A stretch of DNA of 64,000 nucleotides from Thermocrispum agreste DSM 44070 (GCF_000427905.1 NZ_ATYX01000007.1:62001-126000), one strand, 5' to 3'; shown: positions 1 to 12,314, counted from the first letter of the stretch. Notes: generated by a model not told the origin, from the sequence alone. Made by a program: numbers and translations.

Positions 1-246
1 GACGTTGTCCAGACCGACACCGGCGCGCGCGACGACCTTCAGCTTCGGGGCCGCGGCCAGCACCTCGGCGTCGACCCTGGTGGCCGATCGCACCAGCAGG
101 GCGTCCGCGGAACGCACGGCTTCCAGCAGGGCCGGACGGTCGGTGCCGTCGACCTGACGGATCTCGACCTCGTCACCGAGGATCTCGTGGACGGACGGGG
201 CCAGCTTTTCGGCGAGAAGAACTACAGGACGATCAGGCGTGGTCAC
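1..246 (-). CDS. serA: D-3-phosphoglycerate dehydrogenase, N-terminal part (cut by window edge)
   Basis: First committed step of serine synthesis: NAD-dependent oxidation of 3-phosphoglycerate. Only the first 82 codons are present, from a GTG start at 246 to the window edge. The translation begins MTTPDRPVVLLAEKLAPS, continues through LLVRSATRVDAEVLAAAP and ends in the conserved VVARAGVGLDNV segment of the substrate-binding domain of this dehydrogenase family. A weak GGAG lies about 8 bases upstream of the GTG. The NAD-binding Rossmann domain and any ACT domain lie outside the window. In mycobacteria serA1 precedes the same ilv block, so the position supports the call. Confidence 0.9.
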   Translation of the reverse strand, partial: MTTPDRPVVLLAEKLAPSVHEILGDEVEIRQVDGTDRPALLEAVRSADALLVRSATRVDAEVLAAAPKLKVVARAGVGLDNV

Positions 247-777
247 GAAACAGACTCCGAAACGTCGTGTCTTGGCTGAGCCCGAAGTCTATCGAGCGGC
301 CCGCCGGCAGGCGTCATGAGCTGGGATGATGTACGCCACGTCGGCGAATTGCGACCACATGTTGGGACACCGGCCGGAAATTGTGATCGAGCACCCACCG
401 GAATCGTCGATTTCACCGTTTCCGGCGACGTGCGCCCTGTCGTGACCGGGTCGTCCACATCCGCCGCGGCCGCGGGCGACCCGATCGCCGTCGTCGGTGC
501 CGGAGGCTCCGGCCAGGCCGTCGAATACGCGTCCTGACACCTCGGATGCTTCCTCGAACGCCGTACCTCCCAGGTGGACATGCCCCTGCCGGGCGATCGG
601 GCAGTGGCCCGGGGCGAGCAGTGCTGCTCATCGGCGGGAAACACGATCCGGTGAACGACCCGCCTCGCACCAAAGCAGCGATGATCCGCACACCGTCAAT
701 CGTTCGTGTGGGTGACCAGCCACTGTGCCGAGTGGATGCGCGCAGGGGAACCATCCACCCGAGAAGGGCCGAACGAG
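247..777. other. gene-poor stretch, no recognised gene
   Basis: The 531 bases between serA and the lipoprotein relic contain only short overlapping open frames in several phases, none with a recognisable product, a good Shine-Dalgarno or neighbour-like codon use. The serA promoter is expected here, but I see no convincing -35/-10 pair. The relic downstream suggests this may also be decaying sequence. Confidence 0.5.
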
Positions 778-1185
778 TTGCACATCGCCAGGGCCGCCAG
801 CATCGTCGCCCTCGGCTGCGTCGCGACCGCGGTCGCGCTCCTCCGGCTGCAGCACGTCGCAGGCCGGCGTCGTTGATACCGCCGCACCCGCCGACCGGGA
901 GGCCGCCAGGACCAGTGGCACCGAGAAGATCACGATCGACGGGCACACCGTGGCCGTCGATCGTGTGCCGAGAGCTCGGCAGACGATGAACTGGTCGTCC
1001 TGCTGCTCGCCGGGCTGGGTGCAGGCGCTCGCCCCTGAGTAGGGCGCCGCCGTTGCTGGTCCTGGAGGTCGGCTGCGGCCCGGCCTTTCCCGCTGCGACG
1101 GCCGACCAGGGTGACCGTGGCCGGTCAGGCCCGGCAGCTCGCCGGCGTTCGGCAAAGGCGCACCATGCGCCTCACCGTGCCTTGA
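778..1185 (+). pseudogene. decayed LpqH-like (19-kDa antigen type) lipoprotein
   Basis: A lipoprotein gene can be pieced together across frames. TTG at 778, preceded by GAGAAGG at 761-767, opens a signal peptide (HIARAASIVALGCVATAVAL). The frame must then shift by one near 838-841 to continue into a lipobox, SSGC, at 842-850, followed by STSQAGVVDTAAPADREAA and TSGTEKITIDGHTVAVD. In LpqH-type antigens an 'ITIDG' strand follows a similar linker and precedes a Val-Thr-Cys strand; here IVC appears only in a third frame near 961-970. Near the end, VTVAGQARQL and TMRLTVP in one frame resemble the family's last strands. Several frame changes and stops make an intact protein impossible as read. Sequencing error is the alternative. 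Confidence 0.45.
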
Positions 1186-1211
1186 CCCCGCGGCGAGCTA
1201 CCCGCCGCCGG

Positions 1212-2243
1212 TCATGCGGACTGTGCACGCAGCGGCGCGCCCAGGGAATGCAGGTACTGCAGCACGTACCGATAGGAGCGCAGCCACCCCGTCTGACTGT
1301 AGGACAGGCCGATCTCCCGGCAGAACTGCTGCACGATCGGCTGGGCCCGGCGCAGGTTCGGCCGCGGCATGGTCGGGAACAAGTGGTGCTCGATCTGGTA
1401 GTTCAGCCCGCCGAGCACCCAGTCGACGATCGGGCCACCGCGCACGTTGCGCGAGGTCAGCACCTGCTTGCGGAGGAAGTCGATCTTCTCCCCCGGTTTC
1501 AGTGTCGGCATGCCCTTGTGGTTCGGCGCGAACGAGCACCCCAGGTACACGCCCCACAGGCACTGGTGCACCACGATGAACAGCACCGCGATCGGCGGCG
1601 AGAGCACCAGGAACACCACGGTGAGGTACCCGCCGATGTGGCCGGCCAGCAGAACGGCTTCCAGCTTGCGCAGTTTCACCGTGCCGTTGATCACGGCGCG
1701 CACCGCGGTGATGCGCAGTGCCAGCCCCTCGAGCAGCAGCAGCGGGAAGAACAAGTACGCCTGGTATTTGGTCAGCCAGCGCTGGAAACCGCGCTTGGCG
1801 CCCGCTTGCTGTTCGGTGAACGACAGCGCGGGGATGTCCAGATCCGGGTCGTGTTCCTCGTGGTTCGGGTTGGCGTGGTGCGCGTTGTGGTTCCGCAGCC
1901 AGCTGCCGTAGCTCATGCCGATCAGGCCACCGTGCAGGTAACCCACCACGTCGTTGGCCCGGCTGCTGCGGAAGATCTGCTTGTGCCCGGCGTCGTGGCC
2001 GATGAAGGCCAGCTGGGCGAACACGACGGCCAGGCCGGCGGCGATCAGCAGCTGCCACCACGAATCCCCGATCAGCGCGAAGCCGACGCAGGCCGCGGCG
2101 AGCATCAGCAGGTTGAACGCGATCTTGAGCGTGTAGTACAGCGGCCGACGGTCGAACAGGCCCGCGTCGCGGATGCGACGCGACAGCCGGGCGAAATCAG
2201 AGCGATGGCGCGGCCTCTCGGCCGCCTGGGGAGGTGCGGTCAC
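1212..2243 (-). CDS. membrane fatty acid desaturase
   Basis: 343-residue integral-membrane di-iron desaturase that introduces a double bond into acyl lipids using O2 and reduced electron carriers. The three histidine clusters are present in order: HDAGHK near residue 88, HNAHH near 121, and QIEHH near 285. Hydrophobic segments lie around residues 43-75 and 160-215. The last box is QxxHH, as in acyl-lipid and front-end desaturases, but there is no fused cytochrome b5 domain. The start is GTG at 2243. The gene is monocistronic, separated from ilvC by 251 bases. The position of the double bond cannot be told from the sequence. Confidence 0.93.
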   Translation of the reverse strand: MTAPPQAAERPRHRSDFARLSRRIRDAGLFDRRPLYYTLKIAFNLLMLAAACVGFALIGDSWWQLLIAAGLAVVFAQLAFIGHDAGHKQIFRSSRANDVVGYLHGGLIGMSYGSWLRNHNAHHANPNHEEHDPDLDIPALSFTEQQAGAKRGFQRWLTKYQAYLFFPLLLLEGLALRITAVRAVINGTVKLRKLEAVLLAGHIGGYLTVVFLVLSPPIAVLFIVVHQCLWGVYLGCSFAPNHKGMPTLKPGEKIDFLRKQVLTSRNVRGGPIVDWVLGGLNYQIEHHLFPTMPRPNLRRAQPIVQQFCREIGLSYSQTGWLRSYRYVLQYLHSLGAPLRAQSA

Positions 2244-2494
2244 GGTGGTTGATCCTGTTCGTCGGCGATCCGGCTGCCCGCCGGTTGGAAAAAAGCGACC
2301 GTGAGCGGCACCCCTTGCGGTGGGTCATTCCGTCACAGCTGCCTGTCACCAACATTACGGGGTGACGAGCGACCTGGACAGTCGGAGCGCCAGAGTGCCG
2401 AAGACTTGCACCGCGTGCCAACCACCGGCGACGGCCCGGGCCACCACGGGGATGCTCCCCCGGCGACCCGGGCCGCGTACCGGGAAATCCGTGC

Positions 2495-5921
<3,427 letters not shown>

Positions 5922-6018
5922 CGTGCTGCCTCGTTCTTACACGTGGTGTTCACGGTCGTGGTGTCTTCTCGGGGTCTTGCGGTCTTCTCGGAGTATCTGC
6001 TCGGGTCGTCGTCGCATG

Positions 6019-6053
6019 AAAAAACCCCCGCCGACCACCAGGTCGGACGAGGG
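6019..6053 (-). terminator. intrinsic terminator of the ilvBN attenuator
   Basis: Twelve base pairs (one G-U) with a single bulged T, a 4-base loop and six consecutive T residues on the minus strand. A canonical U-tract terminator is rare in such GC-rich DNA. It lies about 97 bases upstream of ilvB and downstream of the leader peptide, so it can only be a conditional, regulatory terminator. Confidence 0.85.
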
Positions 6054-6100
6054 TCCGCGCGTCGACGCAGCTCGCTTCACCCGCTACGCGTCGACGCGCG
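6019..6100 (-). promoter_or_regulatory. ilvBN transcription attenuator (mutually exclusive hairpins)
   Basis: Read on the minus strand, three competing structures follow the leader-peptide codons. First, a perfect 13-bp inverted repeat (6088-6100 with 6056-6068) overlaps the last leader codons. Second, CGGAC (6057-6053) can pair with GTCCG (6048-6044) across a 4-base loop, as an antiterminator. Third, CCCTCG+CCGACC (6053-6048, 6046-6041) pairs with GGTCGG+CGGGGG (6036-6025) around the loop TGGT and runs into T6 at 6024-6019. The second hairpin shares bases with both others. That is the logic expected if ribosome stalling on Leu/Val/Ile codons allows read-through into ilvB. Confidence 0.85.
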
Positions 6101-6131
6101 GGCGAATTACGAGGCTGCTCAGCTTCTGCAC
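6084..6131 (-). CDS. ilvB leader peptide MQKLSSLVIRPRVDA
   Basis: A 15-codon frame opens with GTG at 6131 and stops at TAG 6086-6084, encoding MQKLSSLVIRPRVDA. The consecutive CTC-GTA-ATT codons (Leu-Val-Ile) are the three end products of the ilv pathway, as expected for a ribosome-stalling leader. The last six codons form the first arm of the attenuator's 13-bp hairpin. The GTG lies at the predicted transcription start (seven bases past the -10 box), so the peptide is probably translated from a leaderless mRNA. A Shine-Dalgarno would in any case lie outside the transcript. Confidence 0.82.
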   Translation of the reverse strand: MQKLSSLVIRPRVDA

Positions 6132-6137
6132 GCCGCC

Positions 6138-6167
6138 AACTTATCCGGTCACGCTGCGCAGTGTCAA
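6138..6167 (-). promoter_or_regulatory. ilvBN promoter (TTGACA / TAAGTT)
   Basis: On the minus strand, TTGACA (6167-6162) is followed after 18 bases by TAAGTT (6143-6138). The -35 hexamer is perfect. The predicted +1 is around 6131, the first base of the leader-peptide GTG. No second good promoter is seen before ilvB. Confidence 0.8.
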
Positions 6168-6261
6168 TTCTGCGAGACGCAGCTCTCGCATGGCGAGACG
6201 GCGCGGCGCCCCCGCCACCCCGCCGACGGGCCCTGGCACGGCGCCAGGCACCATTCACCAG

Positions 6262-6891
6262 GTGAGCGAGAAGTCCGAACCGCAGCCGTCCACGCCCGAG
6301 CGACCGCCGGTCAAGGAGGCGACGTTCCGGATGCCGCGCGTTGCGGTGGTCGCGGCCTTCCTGGCCATGGTCAGCGCCACCCCGTTCGCCTGGTCGTCGT
6401 GGTGGCTGGCCACCGTCTACCTGCTGCCGATCGGGTTCGCCGTGTGGGTGTTGCGCACCCAAACGACGGTCGACGCCACCGGGCTGACCGCGCGCACCGT
6501 CTTCGGCTCGAGATTCATCGGATGGGGTGAACTCACCGGGTTGTCCGTGGTGTCCGACGCCAAGGTGTTCGCGGTGCTGGCGGACAAGGAGCAGGTGCGG
6601 CTGCCCGGGGTGCGGGCGCGGCACCTGCCGATCATCGCGGTGTTGAGCGGCGGGCGGATCCCGGCCTTCCCGCCGATGCCGGAGAAACCGCGAGAAGACC
6701 AGGACGACGCCGGCACGAAGCAGGAAGACGCCCCGGCGGACGGCGTCGGCAAGGACGCCTCGGCGGACACCGCGAAGGCCCCCACGGGCACAGGCGACAC
6801 CGCGAAGGCCCCCACGGGCACGAGCGAAACAGCCGCCGAGCAGAGCGCCGAGGACGATTCGGCGGACGACTCGGCGGCTTCCTCCGGCTGA
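6262..6891 (+). CDS. CFP-6 (low-molecular-weight antigen 6) family PH-domain membrane protein
   Basis: 209-residue protein of the family typified by mycobacterial CFP-6, which is also divergent from ilvB. Two hydrophobic segments (about residues 27-40 and 45-62) precede a small PH-like beta domain: TVDATGLTARTVFGSRFIGWGELTGL...VRLPGVRARHLPIIAVLSGG. The last 70 or so residues are acidic, low-complexity and contain a duplicated decapeptide DTAKAPTGTG. The start is GTG at 6262, chosen because upstream codons run into the ilvB regulatory region; no clear Shine-Dalgarno. The biochemical role is unknown. The tail is probably disordered. Confidence 0.85.
   Translation: MSEKSEPQPSTPERPPVKEATFRMPRVAVVAAFLAMVSATPFAWSSWWLATVYLLPIGFAVWVLRTQTTVDATGLTARTVFGSRFIGWGELTGLSVVSDAKVFAVLADKEQVRLPGVRARHLPIIAVLSGGRIPAFPPMPEKPREDQDDAGTKQEDAPADGVGKDASADTAKAPTGTGDTAKAPTGTSETAAEQSAEDDSADDSAASSG
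6766..6825 (+). repeat. two tandem 30-bp units inside the CFP-6 family gene
   Basis: Two 30-base units (6766-6795 and 6796-6825) differ at only a few positions and each encodes ten residues, DTAKAPTGTG and DTAKAPTGTS. They lie in the low-complexity C-terminal tail, so copy number could vary without frameshift. Confidence 0.85.
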
Positions 6892-6916
6892 CCAGCTGCC
6901 TGGCCCGGCACGCTGA

Positions 6917-7576
6917 TCAGCGGAACACCAGCACGACGACGAGCACCGCGGCCGCGGCCAGCAGGATGCCGAACACTCCCCAGCCGACCGGGCGTTTGCG
7001 CCACGAGAAGCCGGCATCGCCGGACGCCCGTCCCGGGCCGGTGAACAGCAGTGCCAGCGCGCCCGCCCCGATGAGCAACGGGTAGGCGTAACCGGGCCCC
7101 TGGTTGGCACCGATCGTCTCCGGGAAGTAGCCGACCGCACGATCCAGGTACACCACGCACGAGGTGATGCTGAGGATCGCCGCCGCGGCCAGCGGGGTGA
7201 ACAGGCCGAGGATCAGCGCACCGCCCGCGCCCACCTCGGTGACCGCCAGCACCCAGGCCAGCGTGGTCTCGTTGGTGAAGTCGTACTTCCTGGCCAGCAT
7301 GTCGGCGACCGACTCCAGCCCGGGCCCGCCGAACATGCCGAACTTGTACAGGCCCTTGAGCAGCATGGCCCCGCCGACGGCGATCCGCAGGATCAGCAGG
7401 CCCAGGTCCAGCCCTCCGTGCCAGCGGGTCTCGACGAAGTCCTCGTCCTCGCCGAAATCGGTGGACGGGTCGATGCGGTCGGTGCGGACCGGTGGTGGCG
7501 GCTCCGACTGCCCGGTTCCCGGCGACGGGAGGCGCCGCGTCGCTTCGCTGGAGTAGAACTCGTCGTTTGCGCTCAT
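6917..7576 (-). CDS. DoxX family integral membrane protein
   Basis: 219-residue membrane protein. A polar N-terminal 55 residues (Pro-rich, then acidic FGEDEDFVETRWHGG) lead into four hydrophobic helices: LGLLILRIAVGGAMLLKGLYKF, WVLAVTEVGAGGALILGLFTPLAAAAIL, YPLLIGAGALALLF and a final WGVFGILLAAAAVLVVVLVF. This is the DoxX/DoxD-like layout. In M. tuberculosis a DoxX-family gene lies between the CFP-6 gene and lppZ, as here. DoxX proteins have been linked to redox/thiol homeostasis, but no catalytic residue can be assigned. The gene is convergent with the CFP-6 gene. Confidence 0.88.
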   Translation of the reverse strand: MSANDEFYSSEATRRLPSPGTGQSEPPPPVRTDRIDPSTDFGEDEDFVETRWHGGLDLGLLILRIAVGGAMLLKGLYKFGMFGGPGLESVADMLARKYDFTNETTLAWVLAVTEVGAGGALILGLFTPLAAAAILSITSCVVYLDRAVGYFPETIGANQGPGYAYPLLIGAGALALLFTGPGRASGDAGFSWRKRPVGWGVFGILLAAAAVLVVVLVFR

Positions 7577-7704
7577 GGCGGGGCAGACTAGCCCGAATTC
7601 CCCCTTCCGGGTATCCGGGATCGGGGCGTGTCCGGTGAATCGTGCACCACCGCGCGCCGCGGCCGCGGCGGGGCAGGCTCACCGCACATTCACGACGAAC
7701 CACC

Positions 7705-7710
7705 TACCGT
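7705..7710 (+). promoter_or_regulatory. -10 box TACCGT of lppZ-like gene (leaderless start)
   Basis: TACCGT ends seven bases before GTG at 7718, which would then coincide with the transcription start. No Shine-Dalgarno precedes any possible start codon here, so a leaderless mRNA is the simplest explanation. No -35 was recognised. Confidence 0.5.
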
Positions 7711-7717
7711 GGATTCC

Positions 7718-8914
7718 GTGGTCCACCGCCGCTCGATGCGTGTGCTCGCCGCCATCGCGGCGAGCGGGCTGCTGCTGTCCGGCTGCGCGCGGTTCGACGA
7801 CTCGGCTGCCGACGCGGACTTCCAGCCCGCTCCGCAGCTGACGCCGCAACGGCCGCCTCAGCCCGAGCTGCCGGAAGCGCCTGGCTCGCCGGAGATCCCG
7901 CAAGGCCAGGGCGGCCGCGGAACCGGGCAGCGAGACGGTGAGATCCCGCCGCCGGAAGGATGCACCGATCACGACCCCGCGGTGATCGGCACGTGCATGG
8001 ACACCCTGGTGGCCGTCGCGGCGCTGCCGCCGGTGCATGGGCAACCCGCAGCACTGGCCGCGGAGCGCGACACCGGACGGGTGCTGCGCGTGGTGAAGGG
8101 CCGCAAGCCCGCCCCGTTCGCGACGTTGACGGTGGCCGCCGAGGGTGACGGCGGCCTGACCGGGCTGGCGCTGTCGCCGAGCTACCAGGAGGACGGGCTC
8201 GTCTTCGCCTACATCACCACCAGCACGGACAACCGGGTGGTGCGGTTCGCCGCTGGCCAGAAGCCGCGTCCGATCCTGACCGGGATCCCCAAGGGTGCGC
8301 GCGGCAACCGAGGGGCGCTGGCCGTCGACGCCTCGGGCGCGCTGCTGGTGGCGACGGGCGACGCCGGCGATCCCAAGGCGGCGCGGAACCCGGACTCGCT
8401 GGCCGGGAAGGTGTTGCGGATCGACACCAGCGGCAAACCCGCCGCGGGCAACCCCAGGACCGGCTCCCGGGTGATCGCCAGCGGCCTGCACACACCGGGC
8501 GGTGTCTGCGCGTCGGGAGACGGCTCCCAGGTGTGGGTGACCGATCGCGCGCCGGAGGCGGACGCCATCCACCTGGTCGACCCCGGCAAGCCGCTGGGCA
8601 CGCCGGTGTGGCGGTGGAAGGACAAGCCCGGTGTGGCCGGGTGCGCGGTGGCCACGGAGGGTGTGGTGGTGGCCATGTCCACCGACCCGGGCCTGCACGG
8701 GCTGGAGATCGACGCGAACGGCACGGCGACCGGCAAACCCAGCGTGACGTTCGACGGGGATTCCGGCTACGGCCGGTTGTCCGGGCTGGACGTCTACACC
8801 GCGGGGCTGGCGGTGGCCGGCACCGTGAACAAGGACGGCGGCAAGCCGGTGTCCAGCGACGACCGGGTGGTCCTGCTCCCGCTGAACCCGTCGGGCGGCA
8901 ACGACAAGGACTGA
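7718..8914 (+). CDS. LppZ-like lipoprotein, soluble glucose/sorbosone dehydrogenase fold
   Basis: 398-residue exported lipoprotein. From GTG 7718 the sequence reads (M)VHRRSMRVLAAIAASGLLLSGC: positive n-region, hydrophobic core and lipobox LSGC. A Pro/Gln-rich linker follows, then a six-bladed beta-propeller of the PQQ-dependent sugar dehydrogenase type (GGLTGLALSPSYQEDGLVFAYITTSTDNRVVRF; GNRGALAVDASGALLVATGDAGD; SLAGKVLRIDTSGKP; VIASGLHTPGGVCASGDGSQVWVTDRAPEADAIHLV). Starts at 7709 or 7736 are possible; 7718 fits the -10 box. Substrate and cofactor use are not established for this family in actinobacteria. It is divergent from the DoxX gene. Confidence 0.88.
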   Translation: MVHRRSMRVLAAIAASGLLLSGCARFDDSAADADFQPAPQLTPQRPPQPELPEAPGSPEIPQGQGGRGTGQRDGEIPPPEGCTDHDPAVIGTCMDTLVAVAALPPVHGQPAALAAERDTGRVLRVVKGRKPAPFATLTVAAEGDGGLTGLALSPSYQEDGLVFAYITTSTDNRVVRFAAGQKPRPILTGIPKGARGNRGALAVDASGALLVATGDAGDPKAARNPDSLAGKVLRIDTSGKPAAGNPRTGSRVIASGLHTPGGVCASGDGSQVWVTDRAPEADAIHLVDPGKPLGTPVWRWKDKPGVAGCAVATEGVVVAMSTDPGLHGLEIDANGTATGKPSVTFDGDSGYGRLSGLDVYTAGLAVAGTVNKDGGKPVSSDDRVVLLPLNPSGGNDKD

Positions 8915-8935
8915 TCCGGCCGCCCACCGGGCGAG

Positions 8936-8960
8936 CCCGCGCGGACCGGCGCACCGCGGG
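8936..8960. terminator. possible bidirectional terminator hairpin
   Basis: CCCGCG (8936-8941) and CGCGGG (8955-8960) can pair across a 13-base loop in the 99-base gap between two convergent genes. There is no U-tract. The position is right for a shared terminator but the stem is short. Confidence 0.35.
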
Positions 8961-9013
8961 TCGGCAGGCTCGATCCGCTCAGCGGCTCCGGGGTGCCTGC
9001 GGCGACCGGTGCC

Positions 9014-10513
9014 CTACTTGCAGCGTTCCAGCACCAGCTCGCGCACCCGCTTGGCGTCCGCCTGGCCACGGGTGGCCTTCATGACCGCACCGACGATGGC
9101 GCCCGCGGCCTGCACCTTGCCGCCGCGGATCTTCTCCACCACGTCGGGCTGGGCGGCCAGCGCCTCGTCCACGATCCTGCTCAGCTCGGCGTCGTCGGAG
9201 ACGACCTTCAGCCCGCGGGCCTCGATCACCTCGTCCGGTTCGCCCTCGCCGTCCAGCACCGCCTCGACGACCTGGCGGCCCAGCTTGTTGGTCAGCTTGC
9301 CCTCGGCGATCAGCTCGATCACCCTCGCCACCTGCTTGGGCGTGATGGCCAGGTCGGCGAGCTCGACGCCACGGGCGTTGGCCTGCTGGGTGAGGAACTG
9401 CACCCACCAGCTGCGCGCCTCGTCGACCGGGGCTCCCGCGTCCACGGTGGCCGCGACCAGGTCCACCGCGCCGGTGTTGAACAGGTCGCGCAGCTCCTCG
9501 TCGGTCAGCTGCCACTCCTCCTGGATGCGCTTGCGGCGCTTCCACGGCGGCTCCGGCAGCGTCTTGCGCAACTCCTCGACCCATTCCCGGCTCGGCGCGA
9601 CCGGCACCAGGTCCGGCTCCGGGAAGTAGCGGTAGTCCTCCGACGTCTCCTTCGGGCGGCCGGGCGACGTCGTGCCGTCCGCCTCCTGGAAGTGCCGGGT
9701 CTCCTGCACGACCGTGCCGCCCCCGGCGAGCACCGCCGCCTGGCGCTGCATCTCGTAGCGCACCGCACGCTCGACGCTGCGCAACGAGTTGACGTTCTTC
9801 GTCTCGGTGCGCGTGCCGAACTCCTGCTGCCCCTTCGGCCGCAGCGACACGTTCGCGTCGCAACGCATGGAGCCCTGGTCCATGCGCACGTCCGAGACGC
9901 CCAGGGCAAGCATCAGCTCACGCAGGGCGGTGACGTACGCACGGGCCACCTCGGGCGCCCTCGCCCCGGCGCCCTCGATCGGCTTGGTGACGATCTCGAT
10001 CAGCGGCACGCCCGCACGGTTGTAGTCCAGCAGCGAGTGCTCGGCGCCGTGGATCCGGCCGGTAGCGCCGCCCACGTGCACCGACTTGCCGGTGTCCTCC
10101 TCCATGTGGGCACGCTCGATGCCGACCCGGAACACCTCGCCGTCGTCCAGCATGACGTCCAGGTAGCCGTCGTAGGCGATCGGCTCGTCGTACTGGGACG
10201 TCTGGAAGTTCTTCGGCATGTCCGGGTAGAAGTAGTTCTTCCGCGCGAACCGGCACCACTCGGCGATCGTGCAGTTCAGCGCCAGGCCGATGCGGATCGC
10301 CGACTCGACCGCTTTGCCGTTGACCACCGGCAGCGCACCGGGCAGGCCGAGGCACGTCGGGCACACGTGGGTGTTCGGCTCGCCCCCGAACTCGTTGACG
10401 CAGCCGCAGAACATCTTGGTCCTGGTGTTCAGTTCGACGTGCACCTCGAGCCCGAGCACCGGGTCGAACCGCTCCAGCACCTCGTCGTAGGGCAGCAGAG
10501 TCGCAGCGGTCAT
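9014..10513 (-). CDS. gatB: aspartyl/glutamyl-tRNA amidotransferase subunit B
   Basis: 499-residue subunit that binds mischarged Glu-tRNA(Gln) or Asp-tRNA(Asn), phosphorylates the acyl group and receives ammonia from GatA. Conserved blocks: [23 protein letters not shown] near residue 15, [24 protein letters not shown] (zinc cysteines), [29 protein letters not shown], and the C-terminal YqeY-like tail ending [21 protein letters not shown] 10513 overlaps the gatA stop by one base (TGATG). The three genes run gatC-gatA-gatB. An amidotransferase here implies at least one missing Gln- or Asn-tRNA synthetase. Confidence 0.98.
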   Translation of the reverse strand: MTAATLLPYDEVLERFDPVLGLEVHVELNTRTKMFCGCVNEFGGEPNTHVCPTCLGLPGALPVVNGKAVESAIRIGLALNCTIAEWCRFARKNYFYPDMPKNFQTSQYDEPIAYDGYLDVMLDDGEVFRVGIERAHMEEDTGKSVHVGGATGRIHGAEHSLLDYNRAGVPLIEIVTKPIEGAGARAPEVARAYVTALRELMLALGVSDVRMDQGSMRCDANVSLRPKGQQEFGTRTETKNVNSLRSVERAVRYEMQRQAAVLAGGGTVVQETRHFQEADGTTSPGRPKETSEDYRYFPEPDLVPVAPSREWVEELRKTLPEPPWKRRKRIQEEWQLTDEELRDLFNTGAVDLVAATVDAGAPVDEARSWWVQFLTQQANARGVELADLAITPKQVARVIELIAEGKLTNKLGRQVVEAVLDGEGEPDEVIEARGLKVVSDDAELSRIVDEALAAQPDVVEKIRGGKVQAAGAIVGAVMKATRGQADAKRVRELVLERCK

Positions 10514-12018
10514 CACAGCTCCGGAATCTGGTCGAGAACTCCACGGCCGGTGGCGGCGTCGCGCGCCTTCTCGTAGGCGGCGGCGACCCGGTACATCCGG
10601 TCGTCGGCCAACGCGGGCGCCATCACCTGCAGGCCGACCGGCAGGCCGTCGTCGTCGGACAGGCCGCTCGGCACGCTCAGCGCCGCGTTGCCTGCGAGGT
10701 TCGCCGGGATGGTGCACAGGTCGGCCCGGTACATGGCCATCGGGTCGTCGACCCGCTCGCCCAGCTTGAACGCGGTGGTGGGCGTCGTCGGCGACACCAG
10801 CACGTCCACCTTCTCGTAGGCCGACTCGAAGTCGCGGATGATCAGCGTGCGCACCTTCTGCGCCGAGCCGTAGTAGGCGTCGTAGTACCCGGCGGACAGC
10901 GCGTAGGTGCCGATCATGATGCGGCGCTTGACCTCGGCGCCGAATCCCGCCTCGCGGGACAGCGCCATGACTTCTTCCGCGCTGCGGGTGCCGTCGTCGC
11001 CGACGCGCAGGCCGTAGCGCATGGCGTCGAAACGGGCCAGGTTGGACGAGCACTCGCTCGGATTGATCAGGTAGTAGGCGGGCAGCGCGTAGACGAAGTG
11101 CGGGCAGGAGACCTCCACGATCTCCGCACCGAGATCACGCAGTTGCTGCACCGCGGCCTCGAACGAGCGCAGCACGCCGGGCTGGTAGCCCTCACCCTGG
11201 AACTCCTTCACCACGCCGACACGCACGCCGGACAGGTCGCCGTCCAAGCCCTGCTTGGCGGCCGCCACCACGGGCGGCACCGGGGCGTCGATGGACGTGG
11301 AGTCGAGCGGGTCGTGCCCGGCGATGATCTCGTGCAGCAGCGCGGCGTCCAGCACCGTGCGGGCGCACGGCCCGGCCTGGTCCAGACTGCTGGAGAAGGC
11401 GACCAGGCCGTAGCGGGACACCGAGCCGTAGGTCGGCTTGACGCCGACCGTGCCGGTGACCGCCGCGGGCTGGCGGATCGACCCGCCGGTGTCGGTACCG
11501 ATGGCCAGCGGCGCTTCGAACGCGGCCAGCGACGCGGCCGAGCCGCCGCCGGAACCGCCCGGCACGCGCGTGGTGTCCCACGGGTTGTGGGTCGGGCCGA
11601 ACGCCGAGTTCTCGGTGGACGAACCCATGGCGAACTCGTCCATGTTGGTCTTGCCCAGCACCACGACGTCCGCCTCGCGCAGCTTGCGGCGCACCGTCGA
11701 GTCGTACGGCGGGATCCATCCCTCGAGCGTCTTCGACCCGCACGTGGTCGGCACGCCCTTGGTGGTGAGCACGTCCTTGAGGGCCAGCGGAACACCGGCC
11801 AGCGGCGAGGCCGGGGGCCGCCCAGCGGCGATGTCCTCGTCCACCTTGCGGGCGGTCTCCAGCGCGCCTTCGGCGTCGACGTGCAGGAACGCCCGCACCT
11901 GGTCGTCCACCTTGGCGATGCGGTCCAGGTGCGCCTGCGTCACCTCGACCGCACTCAACTCGCCGGCGTGGATCTTCGCGGCCAGCTCGGCCGCGGTCAT
12001 CCTGGTCACCTCGGTCAC
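10513..12018 (-). CDS. gatA: aspartyl/glutamyl-tRNA amidotransferase subunit A
   Basis: 501-residue amidase-signature subunit that hydrolyses glutamine and channels ammonia to GatB. The Ser-Ser-Lys triad region is visible: [21 protein letters not shown] (catalytic Lys), then [35 protein letters not shown], which carries the amidase-signature serines (GSGGGSAA and the nucleophile in TGGSIR). The GTG start at 12018 shares four bases (GTGA) with the end of gatC. An internal ATG at 12000 ([10 protein letters not shown]) is an alternative start, but the overlap favours 12018. Confidence 0.98.
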   Translation of the reverse strand: MTEVTRMTAAELAAKIHAGELSAVEVTQAHLDRIAKVDDQVRAFLHVDAEGALETARKVDEDIAAGRPPASPLAGVPLALKDVLTTKGVPTTCGSKTLEGWIPPYDSTVRRKLREADVVVLGKTNMDEFAMGSSTENSAFGPTHNPWDTTRVPGGSGGGSAASLAAFEAPLAIGTDTGGSIRQPAAVTGTVGVKPTYGSVSRYGLVAFSSSLDQAGPCARTVLDAALLHEIIAGHDPLDSTSIDAPVPPVVAAAKQGLDGDLSGVRVGVVKEFQGEGYQPGVLRSFEAAVQQLRDLGAEIVEVSCPHFVYALPAYYLINPSECSSNLARFDAMRYGLRVGDDGTRSAEEVMALSREAGFGAEVKRRIMIGTYALSAGYYDAYYGSAQKVRTLIIRDFESAYEKVDVLVSPTTPTTAFKLGERVDDPMAMYRADLCTIPANLAGNAALSVPSGLSDDDGLPVGLQVMAPALADDRMYRVAAAYEKARDAATGRGVLDQIPEL

Positions 12019-12314
12019 TGTTCCTCCCCCAGGATCCGCGGCACCCGGAAGCGCCCGTCCTCGGCCGCAGGGGCCCCCGACAGCGCCTCGTCCTGCGTCA
12101 ACCCGGGCCGCACCTCGTCCTCGCGGAACACGTTCGTCAGCGGCACGGCGTGCGAGGTCGGCGGCACGTCGTCGGTGGCCACTTCGCTGACCTTGGCGAC
12201 CGCGTCCAGGATGACGTCCAGCTGGCCGGCGAACAGGTCCAGCTCCTCCTCGGTGACGGCCAACCGGGCCAGCTTGGCCAGGTGTGCGACTTCGTCGCGG
12301 GAAATGGTGGACAC
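12015..12314 (-). CDS. gatC: aspartyl/glutamyl-tRNA amidotransferase subunit C
   Basis: 99-residue scaffold subunit that wraps GatA and GatB. It starts (GTG 12314) [44 protein letters not shown], the standard GatC helix pair, and ends with the extended segment [38 protein letters not shown]. The length is exactly typical. First gene of gatCAB. The open frame runs further upstream without resemblance to GatC, so the longer version is rejected. Confidence 0.97.
   Translation of the reverse strand: MSTISRDEVAHLAKLARLAVTEEELDLFAGQLDVILDAVAKVSEVATDDVPPTSHAVPLTNVFREDEVRPGLTQDEALSGAPAAEDGRFRVPRILGEEQ

Noticed and set aside
1053-2252. 399-codon plus-strand frame across the desaturase
   Set aside because: It is antisense to a clear desaturase with all histidine boxes; its His/Arg/Gln-rich product is a GC-skew shadow.
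2320-2380. GTGAC-N8-GTGAC direct repeat upstream of the desaturase as a regulator site
   Set aside because: Only two short copies, no known consensus matched at the right spacing, and no promoter recognised beside it.
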